The notes under the pieces were generated by a model that had not been told where the DNA came from, made no database searches, and saw only the letters and a list, made by a program, of their open reading frames with translations. Shown piece by piece: positions 47,743 through 59,211 of a stretch of DNA of 64,000 nt. The stretch covers positions 434,001-498,000 of the forward strand of contig JAPWGK010000007.1 of assembly GCA_029641185.1 (NCBI GenBank), in the 5' to 3' direction. The number at the start of each line of letters is the position of its first letter. Within the stretch, counting starts at the first letter, position 1. The translations under genes and the position numbers were made by a program. Source of the DNA: Pseudofabraea citricarpa (Eukaryota; Ascomycota; Leotiomycetes; Helotiales; Dermateaceae).

Positions 47743-49431
47743 CTATAATCTCGCTGTTTCTCTCATGGCCAAGCGATCAATATTTTCTTGCAATATTGCA
47801 TCTTTTAGTACTTGCTGGACCTAAAACGGCGATTAGTATTTAACTATATAATCAGTTTCATAATATTGATTTTCGACTCACATCATATTGAGCTATCCAA
47901 CTGTATTTGTTATTCCATTTACCATCAAGAATGATGTTGACCTTCTCGTCAAATCCGACATCAGACTTTTGTAGAAGCGCGTCGGTTTCTGCGAATTTGT
48001 CTAAAAGCCCGTACTAGAGTTCCGGGTCAGAATAACAACAACGTGATATCAGAAACAGGTAACTGTGTGAAATCTTACCAGGCGTTTATAATGCGGTCCT
48101 CGAACTTTATCAAATAAATTGAGGCCATCTTGCAAAGTCAAGTTATGCTCATGTGCCCACTCAATACCTCTAGCGAGAACAAATACATCTTCTAACGCAA
48201 AGCCAGCACCAGCTCCTAGAAACATGTTGGTATAACCATAAAACGCTAGGATATCTGAGACAGCTTACCAAATGCTCCCGAAAGAGGATGTGAAGCATCG
48301 CCCACAAGAGCTACAGAGCCATGTGAAATGACGCTTTCCAATCTTGGACCAGCAAAGAGAGCGTATTGTTTGATTTCCTTAGGAAGCGCTAATAGCTTAG
48401 TAATGGCTGGTACCCATCCCTAATTTGGTGTTTAGCATGCAAGGGTTAAACCTGGCAGTATTAGAAACATACTTCAAAATGTCTCGCATTTTGCTCTAGA
48501 GTTGCATCCTCCCCCCAGCTCACTTTCGCCCTTTCCCCTTGCACATCTGGCTCTAAAGTATTAGTTGTAATCTCAAATTTATTGTCACCAAGAGGACAGG
48601 TATAGACCCATCCCAACGGCCCATGCCAAAAAGTAACAGCTTCAGGAATACCCGGAACCGTAGCGATCTCATCGGAAGTAACAACTATGCGGTAAGATGT
48701 CCTCCCAGTATAGCTAATACGATGACTTGGGAATGCAAAGTTTCTGACAACCTTGAAGTAATGTCAGGAAGTGATTGACTTATAAGCGGCCTTTACAACT
48801 CACCGATCGAACACCATCTGCGCCCACAAGAAGGTCTACCTCGTCCTTGAAGCCATTTTCAAATTCAATCAGAAGCTTTCCCGAGGGCTTTTGCTCTACT
48901 TTGATGAGCCGACTGGATAATCGGATATGGCTCTGATCAGCTGCCTCCAACAATGCATTTTGCAATTTTGCTCGGTGCGTACGAGCATGTAGCTGATGGT
49001 GTGGAACACCTGTCCGGTGCGGGAAAGAAAGAAGTTAGCGAGCAAGTTTAGCTGTCATATATCGATTGTACTCTACCCACCTGGTTGTTCAAGCGACAAC
49101 AAGAGTTCTCCAGTTCTTCCATTTCTGCCCAAGGTCAGTAAATAAAATTACCGTCGAGATATCATGCTTACCGATGCTGCACAGAATGATTGTCAGCTGG
49201 CCGATAGAAGTCTTTCAGATTCCCAGCTGCACCCATCACTTCCAGCATGCGCCATGTGCTCTGCTGAATGCTGATACCTGCTCCGATTTCACGGATCGAC
49301 TCTGCTTGTTCGTAAAGTCGCCAATCCACAAACGGCAGCTTGCCAAATTCAATGGCAGCACCCAAACCTGCAGGACCGCCACCGATAATTGCGATTTTGA
49401 TCTGCCTGTTGGGGATGTTCTGTAGCGGCAT
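47743..49431 (-). CDS. FAD-dependent aromatic monooxygenase, salicylate-hydroxylase-like
   Basis: Group A flavin monooxygenase. Eight exons (49431-49172, 49124-49081, 49009-48804, 48751-48473, 48419-48269, 48215-48079, 48013-47882, 47820-47743) give 428 aa. The ADP-binding fold IKIAIIGGGPAGLGAAIEF lies at the N-terminus, the DG motif LLVGADGVRS near 160-172, and the GD/FAD motif VALVGDASHPLSGAFGAGAGFALEDV near 303-328. Length and order fit fungal salicylate hydroxylases, which turn salicylate into catechol, but the same group contains secondary-metabolite hydroxylases, so the substrate is open. The eight short exons are all supported by good splice signals. A UNC93-like transporter is divergent from it. 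Confidence 0.88.
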
Positions 49432-50866
49432 GATGCGGTAGTTCTTGAAACAGCAAGATCGAAAGAAATAACTTTTTTGTCGTTTGTTTAATATATGGGC
49501 TGATGTCGCTCTTCCGAGTACAAGTTCTCCCTAACCGACACAGCGAAGGTCTTATCTCAAGCTTTATTGATGATTACCAACATGCGATAATACTAGCGGT
49601 ACTTTCAGGAAGGGCCGCTCCGTTTAGAGCCAATCTGGTTGAACTATGATTGATGAGTGGAAACATCTGGTGGTACTAGTGGAGTCTAGAGATCCAATTT
49701 GAATGCTCCACTCGAAATCTCCGCCGCTATTTGCAAATAACCCCAGATATGGTGACATGGATTTCAGTTTTGTCATTCTCAGTTGAGTGTGCTAAGACCG
49801 GGAATGGCCATGACGCCTTATTTGTTCTCATTGATGTGACTCGGTCGAGTTTCGATGTGGAATAGAACACTGCATAGATGGGGGTCACACTTAATGCGCG
49901 GAAGTTATTTCCGAAGCGACGAAAGAGCATAATATAGCCTTCAACAGCAATCGAACTCAGTCAATAGAAGCCTACAATAATGCTAGAGGGGACAAAACCG
50001 AGAATATTAGCTGTGAGTTAAACCAAAGTACCAAGATATCTACGCTATAATATTTGCTATTTCGAGGGAAATTTCTGAAGCTATATTAGCGTCACAATAA
50101 ATTCCTGGCGTGTTTCATAAAATTTTGTCGGACGGAAGTCGAAGAAATTGAGGACCTTCAAATCGGCCACAGAAGGATTATATGAGGGCAATACCGGCCA
50201 CGGAAGTGGTAATTTGTAGTTCTTACTCTAGGCATATTTCAAAGCACAAGTCAAATAAAAACTCTCTAGAGTCATTGATTTGCGTACTTGATCATTAGCT
50301 AACCGCCCTCTGGGCTGGGTTTAGAGAAATAACTCAGTTTGATCCGTCGCTTAAAGTAATACATCCTCTTGCCACGATAACTCCGACTAAAAAGGAGGCT
50401 CCAGATCATCCCTCATGCTGTAACCCGAGTATTTGGGACGTTTTGTCTCAATCGGTAACATAGAGGAGACTTTTAGGGAAGAGGTGGAACTTATCTTCGA
50501 ACCTCAATACCAGTTGTTTTGGCAATAATAGGCGAGGATATTTAACCCCACTATACTTTACTGTTCGTCAGATCAGAAGTCTTGGTATATGGATATGCGG
50601 CATTTGGGTGGTATCCAAAGGCAGAGGAATCTAGACAACAGCTTCGTTGATCATCACGTCAAATTCCCAATCTCTGTCGTCATTTCTCGTCAGTTATGTT
50701 AGGGCATTATTTTGTATGCTTCTTAGATGACTAAATGCTATACAGTCGGTCTATCTCTTTGCTTAATTCCTCTCCTTGCCGAGAAGTTTCCTCATTAGTC
50801 GGAGACTCTCAATTCTCAACTAAAGTCTTTCATTCTTCCCTGACGATTATAGAGGAATTTAAGACT
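49432..50866. promoter_or_regulatory. Divergent promoter between the FAD monooxygenase and the UNC93-like gene
   Basis: 1.4 kb. No gene recognised, and no specific operator identified. Confidence 0.45.
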
Positions 50867-52476
50867 ATGTCCAAAATAGACGAGAAACACCCGGTTAAGT
50901 GGTACCGTTCCACCATCTACAGCGCTGTTCTCGTTGGATGGACAGCATTTACCTGTCCCGGGATATTTGGTGCACTGAACGGTATGGGTGCAGGCGGAGG
51001 CACCAAGCCTGAGATATCCAACGCTGCCAATGCTATTGTGTTTGGTGTCATTGCTGTGGGAAGCATGATTGCCGGAGGATTAGCAAATCACTTGACCCCA
51101 AAATGGGCACTTCTTGTACGCATTATTCCTATTTGCAAAAGTCACTCTAAGTCAGATGAACTATCGTTAACATGGCAACTGCCTAGATTGGGACTCTTGG
51201 TTATACACCATACGCAGCAGGGCTATATTGCAGTGATCGATTTGGCACTACATGGCTCCTGCTTGCCGGGTCAGCCGTGTTGGGAGTGTCGGCATGTTTT
51301 CTGTGGGTAGCATCAGGTGCTGTCATTTTGGGGTATTCTGAGGAGAACAGGAAAGGGACTGCCAGTAAGTAGACCAAGTAAGACAAAACCATCCAAATTT
51401 TTTATTACTGATCCTGCGCCAGCATCCATAAAATTCGCCTTCCAAACCCTCGGCGCATCCATTGGAGGCATTATCAGTCTAGCGCTCAACATCCAAAAGA
51501 ACCACCGTGGTGGCGTCAGCAATGCAACATACATCACGCTGATGACACTGATGAGTCTAGGCTTCCCAGCAGCACTTCTTCTCCCCACGACGAGCAGCGT
51601 GCAGCGTACGGATGGGCGAGCAGTCATTCTCCGAAAACAGCCATCGGTGATCCAAGAGTTCCAAGTGCTCAAGTCTATTTTCAAGAGGCCGCTCATCTGG
51701 GCCATCCTGCCCATGATGATCTACGCCCAGTGGTTTCTGAGCTACCAGTGGCAGTTTAACTTTGCGTATTTTACCGTCCGCACTCGTGCGCTGAACTCGA
51801 CGCTTTTCTACCTCTTGGGCTTTGTGAGCACCGTTCTCATGGGCCAGTTGCTTGATACTGCCTACTGGAAGAGAACGACTAGAGCTAAAATCGGATTCTT
51901 CGTTGTGCTTTTCACTACCGGCACCAGTTGGATCCTGGCACAGATAGTCCAGGTCCGGTATGATGAGACGAACCCTACACTTGACTGGGCAGATAGCGGG
52001 TATGGCCTCGGAGGATTCGTGTTCTGTCTTTGGGGTTTCTCTGATCCACTGTAAGTTATATATTTCTTCTCTACCCACGCAATTTAAAAAGGCAAGATAT
52101 TCATTACTTAATATTCTATAGGGTCACGACTTACAAGTACTGGCTCGTCGGCACATTTACCAATGACGTCAACGAAGCTGCATTCTTATCCTCCATCATT
52201 AACGGACTCGGATCTGTCGGTTCTACGTTCGGTTTCGTCGTTTCGCAGCAGAAGTTTAGCTATAATGGTGCTTGCGCTCTCAACCTGGCTATTTTCTTCC
52301 TCTCGCTTCCCTCGCTTGGATGGGTCGTTTTTACGCGAGTGAAAGAGACTTCGCATGGGACGCATTTGAGTGGAAAAGAATCTTTTGATAGATCAGATTC
52401 GACGGATGGCTACGAATCGAAAAACGGTGTTACCGAGATAGGGTTGAAGGCCCCCATAACCATCACAACGACGTAG
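50867..52476 (+). CDS. UNC93-like MFS membrane protein
   Basis: Four exons (50867-51115, 51187-51364, 51423-52050, 52122-52476) give 469 aa. The start MSKIDEKHPVKWYRSTIYSAVLVGWTAFTCPGIFGALNGMGAGG is typical of fungal UNC93-like proteins: a short N-tail, then helix 1 with CPGIFGALNGMG. Further family blocks are ANAIVFGVIAVGSMIAGGLAN, IGTLGYTPYAAGLYCSDRFGTTW, GYSEENRKGTA and QWFLSYQWQFNFAYFTVRTRALNSTLFY. The C-terminal tail is hydrophilic. Transport substrates of this group are poorly known. The ORF is open for 132 nt upstream, but the sequence there does not look like UNC93. Confidence 0.9.
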
Positions 52477-53030
52477 AATAGTATTTGACGTTTTTTGGTA
52501 ACCCATCAGATTTGAAGAAATATTTAACTATTTCTATTGTGAATGAACCACAGAGCTGTTCAACGAAAATAAAGAAGATGTGCCACCACTAATACCTTCA
52601 ACTTCTATCTCTTGTCTCTTTTAATACAGATAAACGCCATGTCAAGTTCGTTGTAGGAACAGTTCCTCCACTAAATAGCTGTTATTAAATTTAACTTCCT
52701 CTCAGAACAAGAAACGCGGCCCGTCAAAATAAGGGCATACCCGTTCATAGCCTTTATGCTTAGCACTCGCTACCAGAGGCAAGTAAGTGATAAATAAAGT
52801 TAGGAAGGAAAGATAGGTTAAAGCCGCCGCTAAAGAATCACTCACTCAAAACAATGAAGCTCAGGGTAATAGATTCTGAATAGTTCTAAAATCTCAGTAG
52901 CACACTGGTTACTACAATACCTCCTCCTGAATAGCTCTTCGCAGAGCCATCTAAAACCCCACACGCTCTCAAAACAACCACCACCCCAGTTTAAACTCAA
53001 ATCCAAACCACCCAAAACGACATCGCTCGC
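52477..53030. other. Convergent spacer between two MFS genes
   Basis: 554 bp, AT-rich in the left half. No gene recognised. Confidence 0.5.
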
Positions 53031-55004
53031 TTAATGAATCACCACCGCAACATGGTCATCCATATACTGACTGATATCGCCCAAGAAAACACTAGCGAGA
53101 ATAGCCACGGCACCGAACGCAATCGAGGTATAGTAGACGTACGGGTACGCGTAGGCATAAGCTTCTTGGCCGGCAAGAACAATAGCATTATAGATAGTGA
53201 CATTTCCATCGACGCCGGGTAGATGCAAGATTTCCTCGAGAAGAGAGGCACCGGTGAGCTCGGCGGCTGCTTTGATGATCTCAGGGTCGTAGATTCTGTT
53301 ATGAAGACATGCCCCAGCAACATTCAATGTCAGTTTGGGAACGAACTTTCCGAGGAAGACGTTGTAATATGTCGTATAGCCGATAGCGCCGCCGATTACG
53401 CGAATAGCTAACGTCAGAGCCGCAATCGTGGCGATCAAATCGTCGGGGCAGATGATGGTCGTAATTATCGATGCTGGTACCACAATACCGCCGATTCCAA
53501 GACCAGCTACAACTAGGATTCCGTAGACGGCCCCTAAGTTGTCTAGTCGTGCTGCCGCTAGAGCACCACATCCTGCAGTCATCATACATGACGAAGCGAT
53601 CATCAAGAACCTGTTCCCTCCTCGAAAGACTGATAGAAGCCAAAGAACAATGCAGGCACCAGCAAGAATACTGAAACCAATTGGGAGACCACGAATACCT
53701 ACACCAACCGGGTCGTGGCCGTAAACGTTAAATGCTTGTGTTGGCCAGAAGAGAAGGACGGAAAAGAAGTTTGCGCCTGAGATGAAAGTAATAACCAAGG
53801 TAAGTGTCAGAATTCTTGGGTCCTTCTTTAATCGTCTTGGAAACATGGGGTACTTTGCGCCGTAAACCTCCCAGAATCCAAATGCGATTAGAAGACAAGC
53901 CCCAATGAGAAGTGGCACCAGTGTGTGCACAGAGGTCCATTTGTACTGATAACCGCCCCAAAGAAGTCCTGCCACAAAAAGAATCATGCCGGAGATAGAG
54001 AGGAATCCGCCGATGAAGTCGACTTGTGCAATGATTTCCTTATTTGTCAAACCTGTCGAATTGACTCTTGGCGGTGGAAAGTAGAATATGGCTGTCATGG
54101 CCAAGCCGATAAACGCCCAAACTCCACAGAGAAGTCCAACATATCTCCAATGAGCATGATAAGCGATCAATTGGGCCCAGAGAACCGAAGGACAGAATGG
54201 TATGATGGTGAAAATTAGGACCGCGACATATTTTCCTCGCTTCGCTGTTGGTGCCAATTCTGAAGTTGCCGCTAGAGCTGTGAGTTCGTTGATGCCAGCC
54301 CCTACTCCTGCAAGTGCCATGCCAGCTAAAGAAGATTAGTTAGATATAGCAGAATGGGCTGCTAAAACCTACCAATAAAGATATTCATGCTGTGGGCGGT
54401 TGAACAGACGATCATGCCAAGTACGATAAATCCAGCACCGGCGATAGCAATGTAGCGACGTCCAAATAAATCAGACAGAGCGCCTACGAAGGGGCAAACC
54501 GCTGCCAATGCGAGTAAGTTGGCGAGCACGAACCATACCCATCTGTCAGTTCCTCCAAGATCTCTGTATATGTAAGGCGGGATGCCGCCTTTGAGTGATG
54601 TTAGCTTCCGGAACTAGCATAGCAAAAATTATATTTACCGAAGAGATATACAGGAATCTGAGATCCAGTCCATAAGAAAGCCATTGCAACCAAGGACATG
54701 AGCCGGTTGAATGACATCTTAAAAATGTTAGTACATCAAAATATGACACTCGAATCGTACTCACAGGGGGTTCATGATCATGATCGTCATCATCGCCATA
54801 TGTCCTCAAGCCATCTTTTTCGTAGTAATGTGTATTTCCTGGGACTCTCGAGACAGTTCTGATATTCTCTAGATGTTCGGGGCTGCTCGTCGAGCTAATC
54901 TGCTTCTCGATAGAATGCGATGGCGAGTTTTCTGAACCTCCCGGAGCAGACATGTCGTGTTCTTCGTGGTCTACAGCTTTGGTATTCCTCATTGTTGTTC
55001 GCAT
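53031..55004 (-). CDS. TRI12-type MFS efflux transporter (trichothecene/siderophore porter family)
   Basis: Fourteen-helix drug:H+ antiporter type. Four exons (55004-54765, 54717-54639, 54588-54373, 54325-53031) give 609 aa. The ~80-residue acidic, Ser-rich N-tail (GDDDDHDHEPP) is cytosolic. Then come MSFNRLMSLVAMAFLWTGSQIPVYLFG, YIYRDLGGTDRWVWFVLANLLALAAVCPFVGALSDLFGRRYIAI, AGVGAGINELTALAATSELAPTAKRG (motif C region) and many helices ending LGDISQYMDDHVAVVIH. YRDLGG and GALSDLFGRR are characteristic of the TRI12/siderophore group. It may export a toxic metabolite or take up iron complexes. No trichothecene genes accompany it, so toxin export should not be assumed. Confidence 0.9.
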
Positions 55005-57963
55005 ATATTATTAGGATGGATGAAAAGGATGCTTATCAGAGTCTAGATGAAGAGAGTCATTAAAAAGAGAAGACTGGCTTATCTCACCAGCAGCGACGCG
55101 GGTCTGCCCTTTGTACATGTGGAGACTTGTTGTAATGCAGTAATCCACTCTCGCATCCACACCCCCTTGTTTTTGTGTCCCGCGAGCTCCATGCAAAGAG
55201 CGGGGTCTCCAATACCCAAAAGGCTACTAGCTGAGGCCAAAGACTAGGGTACCCCACAATTCTTTCAAGAGATGGAAAGAAAGGACATTATTCGCACATT
55301 CTAATTGACTTTTCGGGTCTTGAGCTTGACTACTGCTCAGCTTTCAACCATACCGAGGTGATTTTGTCTGTCCTTGAACACTGCCACCCCTATGCTGTGT
55401 CCAGTAGAACGTTGTGGAGCTGGAAATCAGTGCACCCTAAACGTAGCTGTACAACAACAAAAGACACTAAGATAACATCTGAATCAAAACTCTACCAGCT
55501 TGAAATCCGGAATGGTTTGAGAGAATGGAATACTCGAAATACCGCCAGGGTATTTGTGATCATAGGAACAATCACTTGCCGACAAACCTTATGTGAGATT
55601 ATTCAATAAACCAGAGTTTGCCGTGCTTGCTGCAGTACCCTCAAGGGGGCAGCAGATGAACAGGGGTTGACGACGCCAGCAAATGCATTCTCATTACAGT
55701 ACTGTACTCACTCGGTTGGGTGGCAGGGTGGGAGACGGAGGGGTATTCTCGGCTGGCTTTCGCAGTGGAGAGACGCGGGGATTTGGTTTGCTTTCAAGCG
55801 TTCTGGACTGTCGATCTGGAGAAATGCTTAAACTCGAAGTCCGGCACTGGTGCCGGAGTATGGGACAAAAAAGACTTGGGTTGTTCTCGAATATTTGGCC
55901 AGTTGTCATCGGATGGTCACCAGGTACAAATTCCACCACAACCCAAAGAATCGTAGCGTGATGAAATATCCGTGTACTGAATGTGTGCTGCAGGTCGATC
56001 AAAATATGTGTTTCCAATCATACCGTAGAAGCATATTTTCCACGAGATTGACTTTGAATGGGAAGGCACTGTAGAACATGCAAAGTTGATCCGATATGCG
56101 AATGCCTTGTGATACCACTGATTGGTCTGATGAATGCATGCTTACTGCACCGAAAAAGCCTCTCGTATATCGTAGAAGCTACTCAATTCTGAGCTGTCGA
56201 ATTAGTTAACGGCTTGGTGACACCACATCAACGTCCCGGATGGCCACCTCAAACGCTCAAACCCGAAGAGCATCAAGAAGCCTTGAGGCAAAATGTGAGC
56301 GAGGAGGAGAAGCAACAACACCTCGGTCTCCGAGGGTTTGCATCTCGTGTGACTCGTCGCAATTGTTTGCGGACATAATACACTAGCCCTTACACAATTG
56401 CTGGGATGTAGATAAGCCACACGGGATGGACGACAGCCAATCCAGTCGACCATGACCAGTCGCATTTTGTATTTTCGGGATCCAGAACAACGGACAGTTC
56501 CTGAGTGATCTGGTAGAAATCCGGTGGGCTCAAAAGTCTGACGGCACCACACCCTTTGATCTGTGAGGATTCCCAGTGCCTGTCTTGTCCCTCGGTATCA
56601 AACTGCGAAGGCGTTTTGTTTGAAGAGAGCGTTTGTTGGTTCTCTGGTGTAAAGGGGTGTATTGCGATTGAAGACAAAGGCTGTTCCAGGCCGAGGCATC
56701 TGAACATGATGTCTTTAGTGACCACGACGAGAGTCGGATTGCATTCTGGAGTTTTCTTCTGGTTAGTGTGGCCGAATTAGAAAGGGTTCACTCACACCTT
56801 ACCTCGATCACATGTTCAACTTGAGGTCAGTGATAACCAAGCCAGATGAGGTTGTTCATATTCCATAGTTCCAGCCCAGAGAAAGAAAACACAAAGGGGA
56901 TGCAGAAATCCTATCTGAATAACAATAGAAAAAGTATGAAGAAGATATGAATTCGTTTTGCTGTCGCACCGCCAGTTTATAGATGCTCGCGTGCTAGAGA
57001 TGCTCGGACACGGGCAAACTTGCAAAGCGTGATTAGTGATTTATTTGTTTACCTAGGTAGAGTCGAACATGCGAGTAATCATATTACAACCCATGTATGA
57101 TAAAACAGGTGAAAGAAATTAACAAACTTTGTGCGCAGGTTTCCTCTGTTATCTTGTTTTTTACTCCTCGTGCTGAGATATTATCTTTCTGAACCTGCCT
57201 ACCTATATAAAGAAGGACATTTAACTATCTTCTTGACTTGGTTTACCTCCCGAATTGAGACACAAAAGAACCGAGAAGCGTGCAGCAGGCGTGACGGACA
57301 ATGTGTCTTTTCGTCTGTCCCTCCCCTTTCTCTCGCTTCATAGGTATATATTTATAGAGTACCCATACTTCTGACAACAGGAATAATATTAACAACAAGA
57401 TGTCCAATATTGGTAAGAAATATTTCGGGGATATATGCCTCCGGAACCGGACAAGTAATTGCACTTGCCCTATCGTCTTGCCAATATTATATGGTGTTGT
57501 GACAACGCTCCAGCTTCTCAAATGGCGGAAAATGTAATGTCCCCATCAGAACGAGGGAGAAGGAGGGCTTTGAGGTCAGTTTGCATTTATCTACTTATAC
57601 CTGTAATTCTTGGAAATTCCGAAGCTTGTAACATATCGAAGAATAAACTACTGAAACAACCTACGTCAGACCTCTAATAGATGTTATGAAATTAAACACT
57701 GTTGACACATTTCTGGCTAAATCACGGACGTAAATAGCTTCGGATAGTTAGATTTAGAAGTATCTCAGTGGGCTGAACATGTCTTATTCTTGGTCACCTG
57801 CCTAAATCTCTATTGCAAGGAAAGATGAACCATACCAGCGCCGGGCAAAAAAGAAGCCCCTCCAACCTGTATAGACCAGCCTGCATCTCTCATATCCGCA
57901 TAGGATCCACCTTTGGGACCATAAAATCTCATCCTACCTTTATCATCAAACGTAAATGAACAA
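55005..57963. other. Long spacer, one doubtful ORF
   Basis: 2.96 kb between the TRI12-type gene (5' side) and the Ubc13 3' end. Apart from the doubtful minus-strand ORF at 56389-56803 nothing gene-like was recognised. Small ORFs on both strands lack domains. Confidence 0.45.
56389..56803 (-). other. Doubtful ORF of unknown function with intron-like upstream end
   Basis: Minus-strand reading frame open for about 120 codons, containing TPECNPTLVVVTKDIMFRCL and FYQITQELSVVLDPENTKCDW. Just upstream a convincing intron-like unit is present (donor GAG|GTAAGG at about 56803, acceptor CTAACCAG near 56763). However, the frame entering that donor has a stop shortly before and no ATG. It could be a relic, a non-coding transcript or a small gene whose start I missed. 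No homology recognised. Confidence 0.2.
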
Positions 57964-58573
57964 TCAGGTCATGGCGTGGGTTCTTGTCCATTCCTTGGCT
58001 GTGGCGATCGCAGCCTGCTCATCCTCCTTCCATCTCTTTGCTACTTCAGGCGCGAGAGGATCATCGGGGTTTGGTGCACCCAGAAGTGCTTGAATTGAGA
58101 GGAGAATGGTTCGGATCTGGAGTGCAGGAGACCAGTTGCCTATTTGCGAGTATTTTGTCAGTCTAATTCAAATTGGTTGTAGGGAGGTATGAAAACTAAC
58201 TCTTGAGCACATCTAGACAGATACGACCGAGCTTGTCGATGTTGGGGTGATAAATCTTAGTGAGGAATCGAATCTTGGGAGGAGTCATGGGGTAATCGTC
58301 TGGTAAGAAAAGCTCGAGCTTGAAGATACCGCCTATTATGCGTTAATAAGTTAATCCCCTATAGATAGCTCAACACCGACCTTCGTATGGGGACTGAGAT
58401 GGGCCGTGAATAGAGACATCAAAATATCTTAAGTTGTCCTCGTGAGGAACTGCGCTAATTCCGGGAACTCTGGCATAAACCTCGTTAATAGTATCCTCCG
58501 CAGATGGACGAAATGCTCACGGCTCTGCCATCAACCTCTCAGTTTCCTTGATAATGCGCTTGGGAAGAGCCAT
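57964..58573 (-). CDS. ubc13: Ubiquitin-conjugating enzyme E2, Ubc13 (UBE2N) orthologue
   Basis: E2 that builds Lys63-linked ubiquitin chains with an Mms2-type partner in DNA-damage tolerance. Four exons (58573-58521, 58469-58381, 58332-58201, 58139-57964) encode 149 aa, close to the length of known Ubc13. It starts [30 protein letters not shown] and contains [11 protein letters not shown], the YHPNID motif, and active-site Cys in [20 protein letters not shown]. The C-terminus is RTHAMT. The first intron (donor GTGAGC) splits the Pro codon of EP|VPG. It is divergent from the WDR59/Mtc5 gene. Confidence 0.96.
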
Positions 58574-59211
58574 GTTGGCAGCGTGTCTGTGTTGGTTAAC
58601 ACAGCCTAGATTGTACACGTGTGCTTGGTTTGTGGATAGTTGTAAAGTGAATCGAATATGACTTGTGCAGGAGAGGTGGAGGTTTTCCTTATATCGTGGG
58701 GTAGCGTAGTGACGATCTCGAGGTTTTCGGAAGTTGCAAACTAGTACAGCCTGCTCTCGATATCACTGGAATCTCAAAACGGAGATGGAACAAGGCTCAA
58801 GGCTAGTCAAGGGCGTGCCTGGCAAGTTATGCGGGATATTCGGCTTGGGGCATGAACTTAAGATCGAGTGAGGCTCACGATGTTGTCGCAGTGCGGGCAG
58901 AGATCCGGGGCATCTTCGGCAGAGGGCAGTGCCCGCGCTATGCCTAAAAGGAGCAGCTAGAATGAGCTTCAGATTCAGCCTTAGACTCAGCCTTTCGGAA
59001 TCGACCACATCAATCATCCTGTCGCCTTCAAATTCGATTTTTTGCGGTCCTGCGCGGACTTGCTGCGATGGTTCTTGATGCATCTGCCAGTATGATCGAA
59101 TAATTCCTCGAAGGCTGGCGGCATGCGAGTCGAAAGCTTGCATTTGATAGCAGGTACCTTTGCAACCATTATATTGTTCGTCCATCTATGATGCGACTGC
59201 CGCTATAAGAC
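58574..59211. promoter_or_regulatory. Divergent Ubc13 - WDR59/Mtc5 promoter
   Basis: 638 bp between two housekeeping genes with opposite directions. A minus-strand ORF (58763-59185) has no recognisable features and is ignored. Confidence 0.5.

Noticed and set aside
53031..55004. Evidence for a trichothecene gene cluster because of the TRI12-type pump
   Set aside because: No trichodiene synthase or other pathway genes; the TRI12 family is broad and includes siderophore porters.
58763..59185. 140-codon minus-strand ORF between Ubc13 and WDR59
   Set aside because: No motif, lies in a divergent promoter.
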